In this document: positions 8,401 to 15,972 of the stretch, piece by piece
How positions within the stretch are numbered: the first letter of the stretch is position 1
Layout of the letters: every line of letters starts with the position of its first letter
DNA from: an uncultured Verrucomicrobiales bacterium
GTDB taxonomy: Bacteria > Verrucomicrobiota > Verrucomicrobiia > Limisphaerales > JACDHS01
Assembly (NCBI GenBank): GCA_937983475.1
Contig: CALJZV010000491.1
Span: 1-17,068, forward strand
Direction: 5' to 3'
DNA: 17,068 bases
Translations under genes and position numbers: made by a program
Notes under the pieces: model-generated
Databases searched by the model: none
What the model was told of the DNA's origin: nothing
The model's input: the letters and a program-made list of their open reading frames with translations, nothing else

Positions 8401-9586
8401 TATGCACGTAGCCAAGCTCCTTGAGACGGCGAATGATGAAGGGCTCGAACAATACCAACGCCATTTTTTTGGGAAGACCGCACTGGTTGAGTTTCAATTC
8501 CGGGCCGATAACAATCACGGAACGACCGGAATAATCCACGCGTTTGCCCAATAGATTTTGGCGGAAACGTCCGCTCTTGCCCTTGAGCATGTCGCTCAAG
8601 GATTTGAGGGAGCGATTGCCGGCACCCGTAACGGCGCGGCCATGGCGACCGTTGTCAAACAGAGCATCCACCGCCTCTTGCAACATGCGCTTTTCGTTGC
8701 GAATAATGACCTCAGGGGTCTTGAGCTGGAGCAGGTTCTTAAGACGATTGTTGCGGTTGATGACGCGCCGGTAAAGGTCATTGAGATCGGACGTCGCAAA
8801 ACGGCCGCCTTCCAACGGCACCAGCGGACGCAGATCGGGAGGAATCACCGGCAGCACCGTCAGAATCATCCATTCCGGACGGGCCTTGGAGGCCGCAAAA
8901 GACGAGAGCAATTTGATCCGCTTGGCAATTTTCTTGCGGATTTGCTTGCTCTTGGTTTCGGTCATTGCCTGCTGGAGCTGGTCCACCTGGCGCAGCAAAT
9001 CCACATTGGCCAAGCCCTCACGCACTGCTTCCGCTCCCATCTTGGCAACAAACGCATCCGGGCCGTAGGTTTCCCGCGCTTCGCGGTATTCATGCTCACT
9101 CAGGAGCTGGTGCAGCTTCAGCGGGGTCGAGCCCGGGTCGATTACCATGTAATCTTCGTAGTATATGACGCGTTCGAGGTTCCGCGCTGTCATATCCAGC
9201 ACCAATCCCAAGCGGGATGGCATGCACTTGAAAAACCAAATGTGGGAAACAGGCACAGCCAGCTCGATGTGGCCCATGCGCTCGCGACGGACCCGCGCCA
9301 TAGTCACTTCCACACCGCAGCGGTCACAGACCACGCCGCGATGCTTGATGCGCTTGTATTTGCCACAGGAGCATTCCCAGTCCTTGACCGGCCCGAAAAT
9401 GCGCTCACAGAACAAGCCGCCTTTTTCCGGCTTGAAGGTGCGGTAATTGATGGTTTCGGGGTTCTTGATTTCACCCTTGGACCAAGCGCGGATGGATTCG
9501 GGGGAAGCTACCGAAATGGCCACATATTCCACCTGGTTCACCTTATCCAAACCCAGTAATTCGCGAGCTGTTTCTTTCGAGTTCAT
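5471..9586 (-). CDS. rpoC: DNA-directed RNA polymerase subunit beta'
   Basis: The 1371-residue beta' subunit, catalytic partner of RpoB in the core enzyme that synthesises all cellular RNA. Visible landmarks: N-terminal zinc ribbon with Cys72, Cys74, Cys87 and Cys90; the metal-binding catalytic loop NADFDGD at 461-467, whose three Asp hold the active-site Mg; the second zinc site Cys807, Cys882, Cys889 and Cys892; the bridge-helix region (about 767-799, ISTHGARKGLADTALKTA); and the trigger-loop region (about 907-933, AQSIGEPGTQLTMRTFH). Length is close to the E. coli protein and the frame is unbroken. The ATG at 9586 gives the usual N-terminus. Its Shine-Dalgarno is weak, and an intercistronic hairpin lies just upstream. 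The spacer from the rpoB stop is 52 bp. It is the last gene of the operon and ends in TAA, 28 bases before the terminator hairpin. Confidence 0.99.
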   Translation of the reverse strand: MNSKETARELLGLDKVNQVEYVAISVASPESIRAWSKGEIKNPETINYRTFKPEKGGLFCERIFGPVKDWECSCGKYKRIKHRGVVCDRCGVEVTMARVRRERMGHIELAVPVSHIWFFKCMPSRLGLVLDMTARNLERVIYYEDYMVIDPGSTPLKLHQLLSEHEYREARETYGPDAFVAKMGAEAVREGLANVDLLRQVDQLQQAMTETKSKQIRKKIAKRIKLLSSFAASKARPEWMILTVLPVIPPDLRPLVPLEGGRFATSDLNDLYRRVINRNNRLKNLLQLKTPEVIIRNEKRMLQEAVDALFDNGRHGRAVTGAGNRSLKSLSDMLKGKSGRFRQNLLGKRVDYSGRSVIVIGPELKLNQCGLPKKMALVLFEPFIIRRLKELGYVHTVRSAKKMIERQSPEVWDILEEVTKGHPVLLNRAPTLHRLSIQAFEPVLIEGEAIRIHPLVCTAYNADFDGDQMAVHVPLSVEAQMEARLLMMAPLNIFSPSSGKPIMTPTQDITLGCYYLTAEPRAKKDGKRIMLFGSKSEVIFAYADGELRLHDRVRLSNPDLGKKTVYGDSEKKAIETTVGRVIFSEIWPTELGFPNKSVGKSQLGDLIWNCYKHCGHEKTVATLDRLKEMGFREATRSGCSIGIDDMIIPKEKDQEIHTAQKQIAEVEKQYRKGVITPGERYNKIIDIWTHATDQIAGVMLRTLDQNQGKREYNPISLMVDSGARGNKQQVRQLAGLRGLMAKPSGDIIEKPILSNFREGLTVLEYFISTHGARKGLADTALKTADSGYMTRKLVDVAQDVIIQEDDCGTTNGIWVGAIFEGEDEVVKLSERLVGRCSCEDIPDPHNPRQMLVKANQEIDEAKAKAIDNAAIERVKIRSVLTCESKQGVCVACYGRNLATGGAVKLGEAVGIIAAQSIGEPGTQLTMRTFHIGGTAASVFKQPQIKSKYDGVIRYNELRLVKLEDGNNIVLNKNGSISVLAEDGRELETHNVVIGAVISVADGAKVKKGETFVQWDPYNVPILSEKAGRIKFHDIIEGVTMKHEVDETTGQEAMVIIEHKEDLHPQIVILDDKNETVANYPIPSGAHIVVEEGDKIVAGTLMAKTPRKTSKTKDITGGLPRVAELFEARRPKDAAEISKIDGVVDFGPSVRGKRCILIRDMQTSVEEEHLVPIGKHVIVFKGDYVKKGQQLTEGPIDPHEILEICGPQELQEHLVNEVQEVYRLQGVTINDKHIEIIVRQMLRKVRITEPGDTLFLWGEQVDKIAFEQENARVEKMGGKPAEASPVLLGITKASLETESFLSAASFQDTTRVLTDAATMGKMDYLRGFKENVIMGHIIPAGTGFDLHRKVELTPLVEPVPVEEEQEAEPLVG

Positions 9587-9597
9587 ATGCTTTAAGC

Positions 9598-9621
9598 GGC
9601 GGTTCCTGTCCAGGTTCCGCC
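9598..9621 (-). other. rpoB-rpoC intercistronic hairpin
   Basis: On the minus strand the spacer folds as GGCGG, AA, CCTG, 2-base loop, CAGG, AA, CCGCC: two perfect stems of 5 and 4 bp separated by a symmetric AA/AA internal loop. The 3' edge lies 11 bases before the rpoC ATG. The only AGGA in the spacer lies inside the hairpin. There is no T run, so it is not an intrinsic terminator. An RNA-processing or translation-control role is only inferred. Confidence 0.5.
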
Positions 9622-9638
9622 TAAATATCCGTTAATTT

Positions 9639-12600
9639 TCAAAGGTTTGCTAATGCTGTAGTGTCCGCCGGTTGGTCCGCAGAGCTGGAATAACCGACTT
9701 TGACGTCAAGGCCAAGGGACTGCATTTCCTTGACCAGCACGTTGAAGGATTCGGGCACGCCCGCCTCAAGGCAGTTGTCGCCCTTGACAATGCTTTCATA
9801 AATCCGCGTGCGCCCCTGAACATCGTCGGATTTGACGGTGAGCAACTCCTGCAAGGTGTAAGCGGCCCCATAGGCCTCCATCGCCCACACTTCCATTTCC
9901 CCGAAACGCTGACCGCCGTACTGCGCCTTGCCACCCAGCGGTTGTTGAGTAACCAGCGAATACGGGCCGACGGCTCGAGCGTGGATTTTATCGGCAACCA
10001 AATGCCCCAGTTTCATCATGTAGATGTAGCCGACAACAATTTCCTGATCGAAGGCTTCGCCAGTACGTCCGTCATACAGCAGCGCTTTGGCGTGCTCGGG
10101 TAACTTTGCCTGCTTCAAGTAGCCGCGGATATCCTTTTCCCGGATGCCGTCGAACACGGGCGTCGCAAATTTCATCCCAAGGATCTTGGCGGCCCAACCC
10201 AAGTGGGTTTCCAGCACTTGTCCGACGTTCATGCGCGAAGGCACGCCCAACGGGTTCAAAACAATGTCCACTGGGGTGCCGTCGGCCAGGAAAGGCATGT
10301 CCTCTTCGGGGACGATCTTGGCCACGACACCTTTGTTGCCGTGCCGTCCCGCCATTTTGTCTCCCACAGACAATTTGCGCTTGGAGGCAATATAAACCTT
10401 CACCTGCTTAATGACGCCGCTGTCCACTTCGTCACCGGCTTCCACCCGCTCGAGTTCCTCGTCATATTGCATGCGGAGGTCATCGAACTTCTTTTTGAAG
10501 CTGCCTATGATCTCGTTAATTTTGTTGCGGATAGGCGAGGGGTCGATCTCGATGCGATCATAAACCTGAGCCAATTTCCGCAACAGGGTCTTGGTGATCT
10601 TCCGGTTGGCAGGAATGATGATCTCGCCGGTCTCGGAGTTCACCACGTCCAATGGAATCTTTTCTCCCAGCAAAATGTTGCTCAACGCCTCGGTCAACTG
10701 CTCCCGAAGCTCGTCCATTTTCTGTTTGTATTCCTCCTGAACCTGCTTGCCGTGTCGCTTTCCTTCGGCTCCGAGTACTCGGGATTCCTTTTCCGCTTCG
10801 CGTTCTTTTTTCGACGACACTTTGACATCCATCACGATGCCATAGGTGCCGGATGGAACCTTGAGGGAGGTATCCTTCACGTCCGCGGCCTTTTCGCCGA
10901 AAATGGCGCGGAGCAACCGCTCTTCAGGCGCCAGCTCCGTTTCGCTCTTGGGAGTGATTTTGCCCACAAGAATGTCGCCCGGCTTGACTTCGGCACCGAT
11001 GCGAATCACGCCGTCTGGACCGAGGTTTTTCAGCGCCTCTTCACCGAGGTTTGGAATGTCGCGTGTGATTTCCTCTGGGCCAAGCTTGGTGTCGCGGGCA
11101 CCAACTTCAAATTCATCAATATGAATCGAGGTGTACACATCGTCCTTGACAATGCGTTCACTGATCAAAATTGCGTCCTCGAAGTTGTAACCATTCCAAG
11201 GCATGAAGGCGCAGAGGACATTTCGTCCCAAAGCCAACTCGCCGTTTTGTGTACAAGGGCCATCGGCAATTACCTGACCTCGCTTCACGGTATCCCCCTT
11301 GGAAACCAGAATCTTTTGATTAATGCACGTGGCCGCATTGGAGCGCATGAATTTACGGATGTTATATACGTAAATTCCGTGAGCAGGATCGTTCTTAATT
11401 TTCTTTTTGCCTTCGGGAAGTTTCCCGTCCTGGGTGATAATCACCAAGCTACCCGTCACCGATGCCACTTTTCCGGATTCCTCGGCAACCAACACAGCGC
11501 GAGAGTCACGGGCAACCCGCTCCTCAATACCGGTTGCTACCAAGGGCGCTTCCGTCACCAGCAAAGGCACAGCCTGCCGTTGCATGTTTGAGCCCATCAA
11601 TGCGCGGTTCGCATCGTCGTGTTCCAGGAATGGAATCAGGCTTGCCGCCACCGACACCAACTGCTTTGGCGACACGTCCATGTAATCGACCCGCTGAGGT
11701 TCGACGTCAATAAAGTCCCCTTTGCAGCGGCAGGGAACCCGCTCAACCAAAAAGTTGCCTTTCTCATCAATCGGGGCATTGGCCTGAGCAACGATGAATT
11801 GCTCCTCCCGATCGGCAGTCAGGTAATCGATGTGATTAGTCACCCGTCCGTTTTCGACCTTGCGGTATGGCGTTTCCAAAAAGCCAAAATCATTGACGCG
11901 TGCAAATGTGGCCAATGACGCGATCAAGCCAATGTTCGGCCCCTCGGGAGTTTCAATCGGACAAATGCGCCCGTAATGGGAGGGATGCACGTCGCGCACT
12001 TCAAACCCAGCGCGGTCCCGCGACAAGCCACCCGGCCCGAGCGCAGACAGGCGGCGCTTGTGAGTCAATTCCGCCAAGGGATTGATCTGATCCATGAACT
12101 GGGACAACTGACTGCGTCCAAAGAAATCACGGATGACAGCCGAAAGCGCCTTGGGATTGATGAGCTTTTGTGGGGTCATGCTCTCCATGCTTTGATCAAA
12201 CAGCGTCATGCGCTCCTTGACCAATCGCTCCGTGCGGGCCAAGCCAACGCGGCACTGGTTGGCAAGCAGTTCACCGACTGTCCGGATGCGGCGGCTTCCC
12301 AAGTGATCGATGTCGTCCAAAGTGCCCTCGCCCTTTTTAAGGCGGAGCAAATATTTGGTAGCAGCAACAAGATCTTCCTTTGTCAAAATGCGAGAGTCCC
12401 CGTTTTTTAATCCCAGCTTCTGATTAATCTTGTAGCGCCCCACCCGGCCCAAATCATACCGCTTGGGATCAAAGAACAAACGCTTGATCAATGCACGGGC
12501 ATTTGCTGCTGTCGGTGGATCACCAGGACGCAGGCGACGATAAATATCCTTCAATGCTTCTTCTTCATTCTTTGTAGGATCCTTCTTCATGCATTTGATG

Positions 12601-13499
12601 ACAATCCCGTCATCAATGCTCGTATCCACTACGCGAATTTTGTTAATGCCGAGTTCTCCAATTTGACGGACAACCGCCTTGGACAAGGGCTCAAAGGCAC
12701 GTGCGACTACAATACCCTTGTCAGCATCAACTGCGTCCTCAATCAACACCTTGTTTTGGATGTTCTCCAACTTCTCGGCCTCTTTTACGCCTAGTGTTTC
12801 GATGTCGTAAAACAATTCCAGGATTTCTGCGTCTGAACCGGTCTCATTACTGTTCTTTTTGGAACCTTCCTTGGCATCGAAATTCGCCAAGGCACGGAAA
12901 AAGGTCGTTGTTAAAAATTTTCTCCGCCGTTTTTTTCGATCAAGATAGACATACAGCAAATCACTCGTGTCGAACTGCGCCTCATACCAAGAACCCCGAT
13001 CTGGAATAATACGGAACGAGTGGAGCGTTTTTCCGTTAGGATGTTGTGTAGATTCAAACGCAATGCCAGGGGAACGATGCAACTGGCTGACAATCACCCG
13101 CTCGGCACCATTGATGACAAAGGTGCCCTGAGGCGTCATCAAAGGGAGCTCTCCCATGAACACCTTCTCTTCCTTCGCTGACTTTTCCTCTTTCAGTTTG
13201 AATGTCACATGAAGAGGCGCCCCGTAGGTGATCCCTTCGCGAAGGCATTCCAACCAGTCCTGCTTGGGCTCGCCAATATCGTAACTGTCAAAGTCCAAAA
13301 CACACTTCCCATCGTAACTTTCAATAGGAAACACTTCTGTGAAAACCGCCTGCAACCCGATGTTCTTCCGCTTGGAGGGCGGCACATCCAATTGCAAAAA
13401 TTCGTGGTAGGAATTGACATCTATCTATATCATAGTTTGCGTTGCATTGACTTCCTTGATTTTCCCGAAGTTTACTCTTTCAGTTGGTTTTAATGGCAT
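9639..13499 (-). CDS. rpoB: DNA-directed RNA polymerase subunit beta, frame broken by amber codon 25
   Basis: The beta subunit of RNA polymerase. It forms the active-site cleft with RpoC and is the target of rifampicin. The natural start is the ATG at 13499: it has the Shine-Dalgarno AGAGGT five bases upstream and opens a typical RpoB N-terminus (ERVNFGKIKEV...SYHEFLQ). Codon 25 (13425-13427) is TAG. From codon 26 the same frame continues for 1261 sense codons to a TGA at 9639. If the stop is real, the first usable downstream start is TTG at 13397, giving 1252 residues but losing conserved N-terminal residues; no Shine-Dalgarno precedes it. Other landmarks: NGAERVIVSQLHRSPG near 130-145; rifampicin cluster SQLSQFMDQINPLAELTHKRRLS-ALGPGG near 463-490, with the Asp, His and Ser of sensitive enzymes present; then RDVHPSHYGRICPIETPEGPN, and C-terminal VGDKMAGRHGNKG and GGQRFGEMEVWA. 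Gene identity is certain; only the 5' end is in doubt. Confidence 0.97.
13425..13427 (-). other. rpoB: In-frame amber (TAG) codon inside rpoB
   Basis: Reading minus-strand codons from the ATG at 13499 gives ...ACT ATG ATA TAG ATA GAT GTC... The protein either side (TMI-x-IDVNSYHEFLQ) lines up without gap on the usual RpoB pattern (LIEIQ..SY..FLQ), with the stop at the residue commonly occupied by Glu. GAG to TAG is one base change. There is no frameshift. Confidence 0.9.
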
Positions 13500-13504
13500 T
13501 TTGG

Positions 13505-13510
13505 ACCTCT
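13505..13510 (-). promoter_or_regulatory. rpoB ribosome-binding site
   Basis: The minus strand reads AGAGGT, then five bases (CCAAA), then ATG at 13499. This is the best Shine-Dalgarno near rpoB and the main reason for choosing the 13499 start over the TTG at 13397, which has none. Confidence 0.8.
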
Positions 13511-13515
13511 GCGTT

Positions 13516-13536
13516 GGAGGGGTTGTGTGCCCCTCC
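13516..13536 (-). other. Hairpin just upstream of the rpoB ribosome-binding site
   Basis: A perfect 7-bp stem GGAGGGG/CCCCTCC closes a 7-base loop (CACACAA on the minus strand) and ends 6 bases before the AGAGGT. No T tract follows, so it is not an intrinsic terminator. It may shape access to the rpoB start (inference). A second perfect hairpin, CTCTGC/GCAGAG with a 5-base loop, lies further upstream at 13568-13584. Confidence 0.55.
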
Positions 13537-13707
13537 GTTATTTACTGCAAACAAGACAAGGCAAGCACTCTGCGTTCAGCAGAGAACTCGCCGTTTTCAA
13601 AAAATTAAACTGTAGCGCCTGATAAAATATTCGATCTTCCCAATTACAAATCAACAAGGAGTAGGGTGGCGAAAGCATCCACTTCCACCACCCCAACCCT
13701 AAGACAA

Positions 13708-14094
13708 TTACTTGACTTCAACTTTTGCGCCAGCCTCTTCAAGCTTTTTCTTGGCGCTGTCAGAATCAGCCTTATTGGCTCCTTCCAAGACGGGCTTGGG
13801 TGCACCCTCGACCAAAGCTTTGGCTTCGGCCAAACCGAGTCCAGCTTTGACTTCGCGAACAGCCTTAATCACGGCAATTTTCTTATCAGCCGGAACCGAA
13901 GCGAGAATGACGTCAAAGGTATCTTTGGCAGCCGCAGCGGGAGCGGCACCACCTGCGGCAGGCGCGGCGGCGGCAACAGCCACAGGAGCAGCAGCCGTAA
14001 CACCCCAGGTTTCTTCCAGTTTTTTGACCAGTTCAGCAGTCTCAATAACGGTCAATTTGCTCAGTTGATCTACAATCGTTGCTATGTCAGCCAT
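13708..14094 (-). CDS. rplL: 50S ribosomal protein bL12 (L7/L12)
   Basis: The 128-residue multicopy stalk protein of the large ribosomal subunit, which binds the L10 C-terminal helix and recruits translation factors. The N-terminal dimerisation helices (1-32) are followed by a very Ala/Pro-rich hinge (about 33-57) and a C-terminal factor-binding domain (58-128) with DTFDVIL, KIAVIKAVRE and GLGLAEAKALVE. The start is set at ATG 14094, which gives the standard MADIATIVDQLSKL N-terminus and has AAAGGA three bases upstream, a rather tight spacing. An earlier ATG at 14118 would add eight residues not typical of the family and has no Shine-Dalgarno. It lies 135 bp after rplJ and 208 bp before the rpoB start. 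Both spacers contain inverted repeats. Confidence 0.98.
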   Translation of the reverse strand: MADIATIVDQLSKLTVIETAELVKKLEETWGVTAAAPVAVAAAAPAAGGAAPAAAAKDTFDVILASVPADKKIAVIKAVREVKAGLGLAEAKALVEGAPKPVLEGANKADSDSAKKKLEEAGAKVEVK

Positions 14095-14153
14095 GTGTCC
14101 TTTCAGTTTCGTCGTCATTCACAGCCGTAAATGGTTTAAGCTTACCAGCCAGC

Positions 14154-14214
14154 AAGCCGACGATTTACTTTGTTAGTTTGTTGTTATTATCCCCTCCCGT
14201 CGGCTTAGAACGGG
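14154..14214 (-). other. rplJ-rplL spacer with two mutually exclusive stems
   Basis: On the minus strand a 9-bp inverted repeat AAGCCGACG (14206-14198) / CGTCGGCTT (14162-14154) encloses 35 bases. A competing local hairpin pairs TCCCGT with ACGGGA (14195-14200 and 14209-14214), extendable by a G-U and a C-G pair, and uses the same AAGCCGACG bases in its loop and arm. The two cannot form together. No T run follows either, so this is not a plain terminator. Confidence 0.5.
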
Positions 14215-14229
14215 AAGGAAAGTCAGTGA

Positions 14230-14739
14230 TTATTCTCCTTTGTCAACGCGCGCCTTCAAAACGCGGGCCAACTGGGTCGAGGGCGTATTAAGCAAAACCG
14301 CCAGTTTGGTCGCAGGAGCCTGTAATACGCCAAGCAGCTTGCCTCGCAAAACTTCGATTGACGGCAAATCAGCCAATGCAATCAAGTCACCACTTTCAAG
14401 TCGTTGATTGTTTAAAAAACCAAATTTAATCTTCGGCTTTTCAAATTCAGAACTGAAAGTCTTAATGACTTTAGCCGCAGCGGATACATCGCGCTGTCCA
14501 GTAACCACCGCCAATTGTCCTGACAAACCACCCAATTCATTGACTCCGGCTTCTTGAGCTGCAATTTTGAAGATTGAATTCTTCACAACATGAATTTCCG
14601 CCCCCCCTTGGTGCAAGCGTTTGCGCAACTCGGTCATGGGACCGACTTTCAGGCCGGTATAGTCAACTACAATAAAAAAAGGCGATGAATTAAGACGATT
14701 AATATACTCGCTGCTAATAAACTTTTTTTCAGCACGCAT
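14230..14739 (-). CDS. rplJ: 50S ribosomal protein uL10
   Basis: The 169-residue base of the ribosomal stalk. It anchors L12 dimers to 23S rRNA next to L11. The N-terminal RNA-binding domain shows FFIVVDYTGLKVGPMTELRKRL and VVKNSIFKIA. The C-terminal part ends in the helical L12-docking region (TKLAVLLNTPSTQLARVLKARV). Length is normal. ATG 14739 has a strong Shine-Dalgarno (AAGGAG, nine bases upstream). Only 23 bp separate it from the rplA stop, too little for the long L10-binding leader known in E. coli; if autoregulation exists here it must use another site. Confidence 0.98.
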   Translation of the reverse strand: MRAEKKFISSEYINRLNSSPFFIVVDYTGLKVGPMTELRKRLHQGGAEIHVVKNSIFKIAAQEAGVNELGGLSGQLAVVTGQRDVSAAAKVIKTFSSEFEKPKIKFGFLNNQRLESGDLIALADLPSIEVLRGKLLGVLQAPATKLAVLLNTPSTQLARVLKARVDKGE

Positions 14740-14762
14740 GTTGAATTTCTCCTTTTGATAAA

Positions 14763-15470
14763 TTAGGACACCGCCTGAAGTTCCCGCAGGTCAAGACGCA
14801 CGGCCGGACTCATCGTCGTCGAAAGGGTGCAGCTTTGAATAAATGTGCCCTTCGCGCTTGAAGGCTTGGCCTTTACGACGGCTTCAAGCACTGCACGGGC
14901 ATTCTCCTCTATTTGTCTGGGCTGAAAGGCTGCCTTTCCAACTGGAACATGGAGGTTTCCAGCCTTGTCAATTTTGAATTCGACACGGCCAGCCTTGAAT
15001 TCCTTGACAGCCTTGGCGGTATCATCGGTGACCGTACCGGTTTTGGGATTCGGCATTAACCCACGCGGCCCAAGAACCTTTCCCAGCTTTCGAACTTCTG
15101 TCATCGCTTCCGGAGTCGCGATGGCAATGTCAAAATCGGACCACCCTTCGGTACACTTTTTGATCAACTCTTCGAACCCAACATATTCGGCACCTGCTGC
15201 CTTAGCGGCGTCCTCCGCAGCACCAGGCTTGGTAAAGACAACCACCCTGACTGTTTTACCGCTTCCATGGGGAAGCGGAACAGTTCCGCGCACCATTTGA
15301 TCAGACTGACGAGGATCCACCCCAAGGTTGAAAGCAAGCTCAACAGTCTCGTTGAATTTTGCTTTGGGAAAGCGGTTAATGATGTCGGCTGCCGACTTGA
15401 GCGTATATGTTTGGTTGGGGTTTACCAACTCAAGAGCTTTACGATATCTTTTACTATGTTTTTTGGGCAT
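14763..15470 (-). CDS. rplA: 50S ribosomal protein uL1
   Basis: The 235-residue L1 protein, which forms the mobile L1 stalk at the ribosomal exit site and in many bacteria represses its own operon by binding mRNA. Family landmarks run throughout: KRYRKALELV near the N-terminus, KFNETVELAFNLGVDPRQSDQMVRGTVPLPHG, the KVLGPRGLMPNPKTGTVT motif, and FKAGRVEFKIDKAGNLHVPVGK near the C-terminal part. Length matches the usual 230-240 residues. The start at ATG 15470 gives the standard MPKK(H)SKRY opening. No convincing Shine-Dalgarno is seen. A 47-bp spacer from rplK contains short overlapping inverted repeats. Confidence 0.99.
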   Translation of the reverse strand: MPKKHSKRYRKALELVNPNQTYTLKSAADIINRFPKAKFNETVELAFNLGVDPRQSDQMVRGTVPLPHGSGKTVRVVVFTKPGAAEDAAKAAGAEYVGFEELIKKCTEGWSDFDIAIATPEAMTEVRKLGKVLGPRGLMPNPKTGTVTDDTAKAVKEFKAGRVEFKIDKAGNLHVPVGKAAFQPRQIEENARAVLEAVVKAKPSSAKGTFIQSCTLSTTMSPAVRLDLRELQAVS

Positions 15471-15484
15471 ACTTAGTAGCGGTT

Positions 15485-15511
15485 TTAACGAGCAACGCTC
15501 TCCCGCGTTAA
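15485..15511 (-). other. Overlapping inverted repeats in the rplK-rplA spacer
   Basis: TTAACG (15511-15506 on the minus strand) can pair with CGTTAA (15490-15485), or AACGC (15509-15505) with GCGTT (15498-15494). Both give short stems 14 or more bases upstream of the rplA start. Whether this serves L1 feedback is not decidable from sequence; the stems are short and could be chance. Confidence 0.3.
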
Positions 15512-15517
15512 TGGTAT

Positions 15518-15943
15518 TTAACCGGCGATTTCTATTCCCATGCTTCGCGCGGTGCCGGCAACCATGCGAAAAGCTGCTTCTTCATTGGTCGCGTTCAAGT
15601 CCTTCATTTTCATTTTGACAATGTCCATGACCTGCTTGCGAGTGACTTTGCCCACCTTGTCTTTATTAGGTGTTTTCGACCCAGAGGCGATATTAGCCGC
15701 TTTCTTGAGAAGAACGGCTGCAGGAGGAGACTTGGTGATAAAGGTAAAGGACTTGTCTTGATAGACAGTAATGACAACAGGAATCACCAATCCTGCCTGG
15801 TCCTTGGTAGCTGCGTTAAATTCCTTGCAAAACCCCATGATGTTCACACCGTGCTGCCCAAGAGCTGGCCCTACCGGAGGAGCCGGATTGGCCTGGCCAG
15901 CCGGAATTTGAAGCTTAATCTGTCCTGTAACTTTCTTTGCCAT
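15518..15943 (-). CDS. rplK: 50S ribosomal protein uL11
   Basis: The 141-residue L11 protein, which binds the 23S GTPase-associated region and is needed for stringent-response sensing of uncharged tRNA. Sequence is textbook: KLQIPAGQANPAPPVGPALGQHGVNIM (shown in part) near the N-terminus with the conserved Pro pair region, FTFITKSPPAAVLLKKAA at the domain junction, and the C-terminal RNA-binding half with GKVTRKQVMDIVK, DLNA and A-F-RMVAGTARSMGI. ATG 15943 gives the usual MAKKV start; the leader is A/T rich with no obvious Shine-Dalgarno. It is 29 bp downstream of nusG. Confidence 0.99.
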   Translation of the reverse strand: MAKKVTGQIKLQIPAGQANPAPPVGPALGQHGVNIMGFCKEFNAATKDQAGLVIPVVITVYQDKSFTFITKSPPAAVLLKKAANIASGSKTPNKDKVGKVTRKQVMDIVKMKMKDLNATNEEAAFRMVAGTARSMGIEIAG

Positions 15944-15972
15944 AAATTATTTGTATCGCAGATTGATGTAGT

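Noticed and set aside
8558..9559. 333-codon plus-strand frame opposite rpoC
   Set aside because: It lies wholly antisense to strongly conserved rpoC codons, and its product shows no recognisable domain. It is explained by codon bias of the real gene.
10203..11591. 462-codon plus-strand frame opposite rpoB
   Set aside because: It is fully antisense to conserved rpoB coding sequence with no family signature. It is long only because of the codon composition of rpoB.
9639..13397. Treating TTG 13397 as the normal rpoB start
   Set aside because: RpoB-like sequence continues upstream of it on both sides of the TAG codon, and it has no Shine-Dalgarno. It is at best a fallback start if the amber codon is real.
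13663..13700. GGGTGG/CCACCC pairing just after rplL as a terminator or attenuator
   Set aside because: The stem is six pairs with an 18-base loop and no following T run, so it is too weak to call.
13666..14130. Plus-strand frames opposite rplL
   Set aside because: Ser/Ala/Gly-rich products mirror the Ala-rich hinge and CTD of L12 on the other strand; no independent support.
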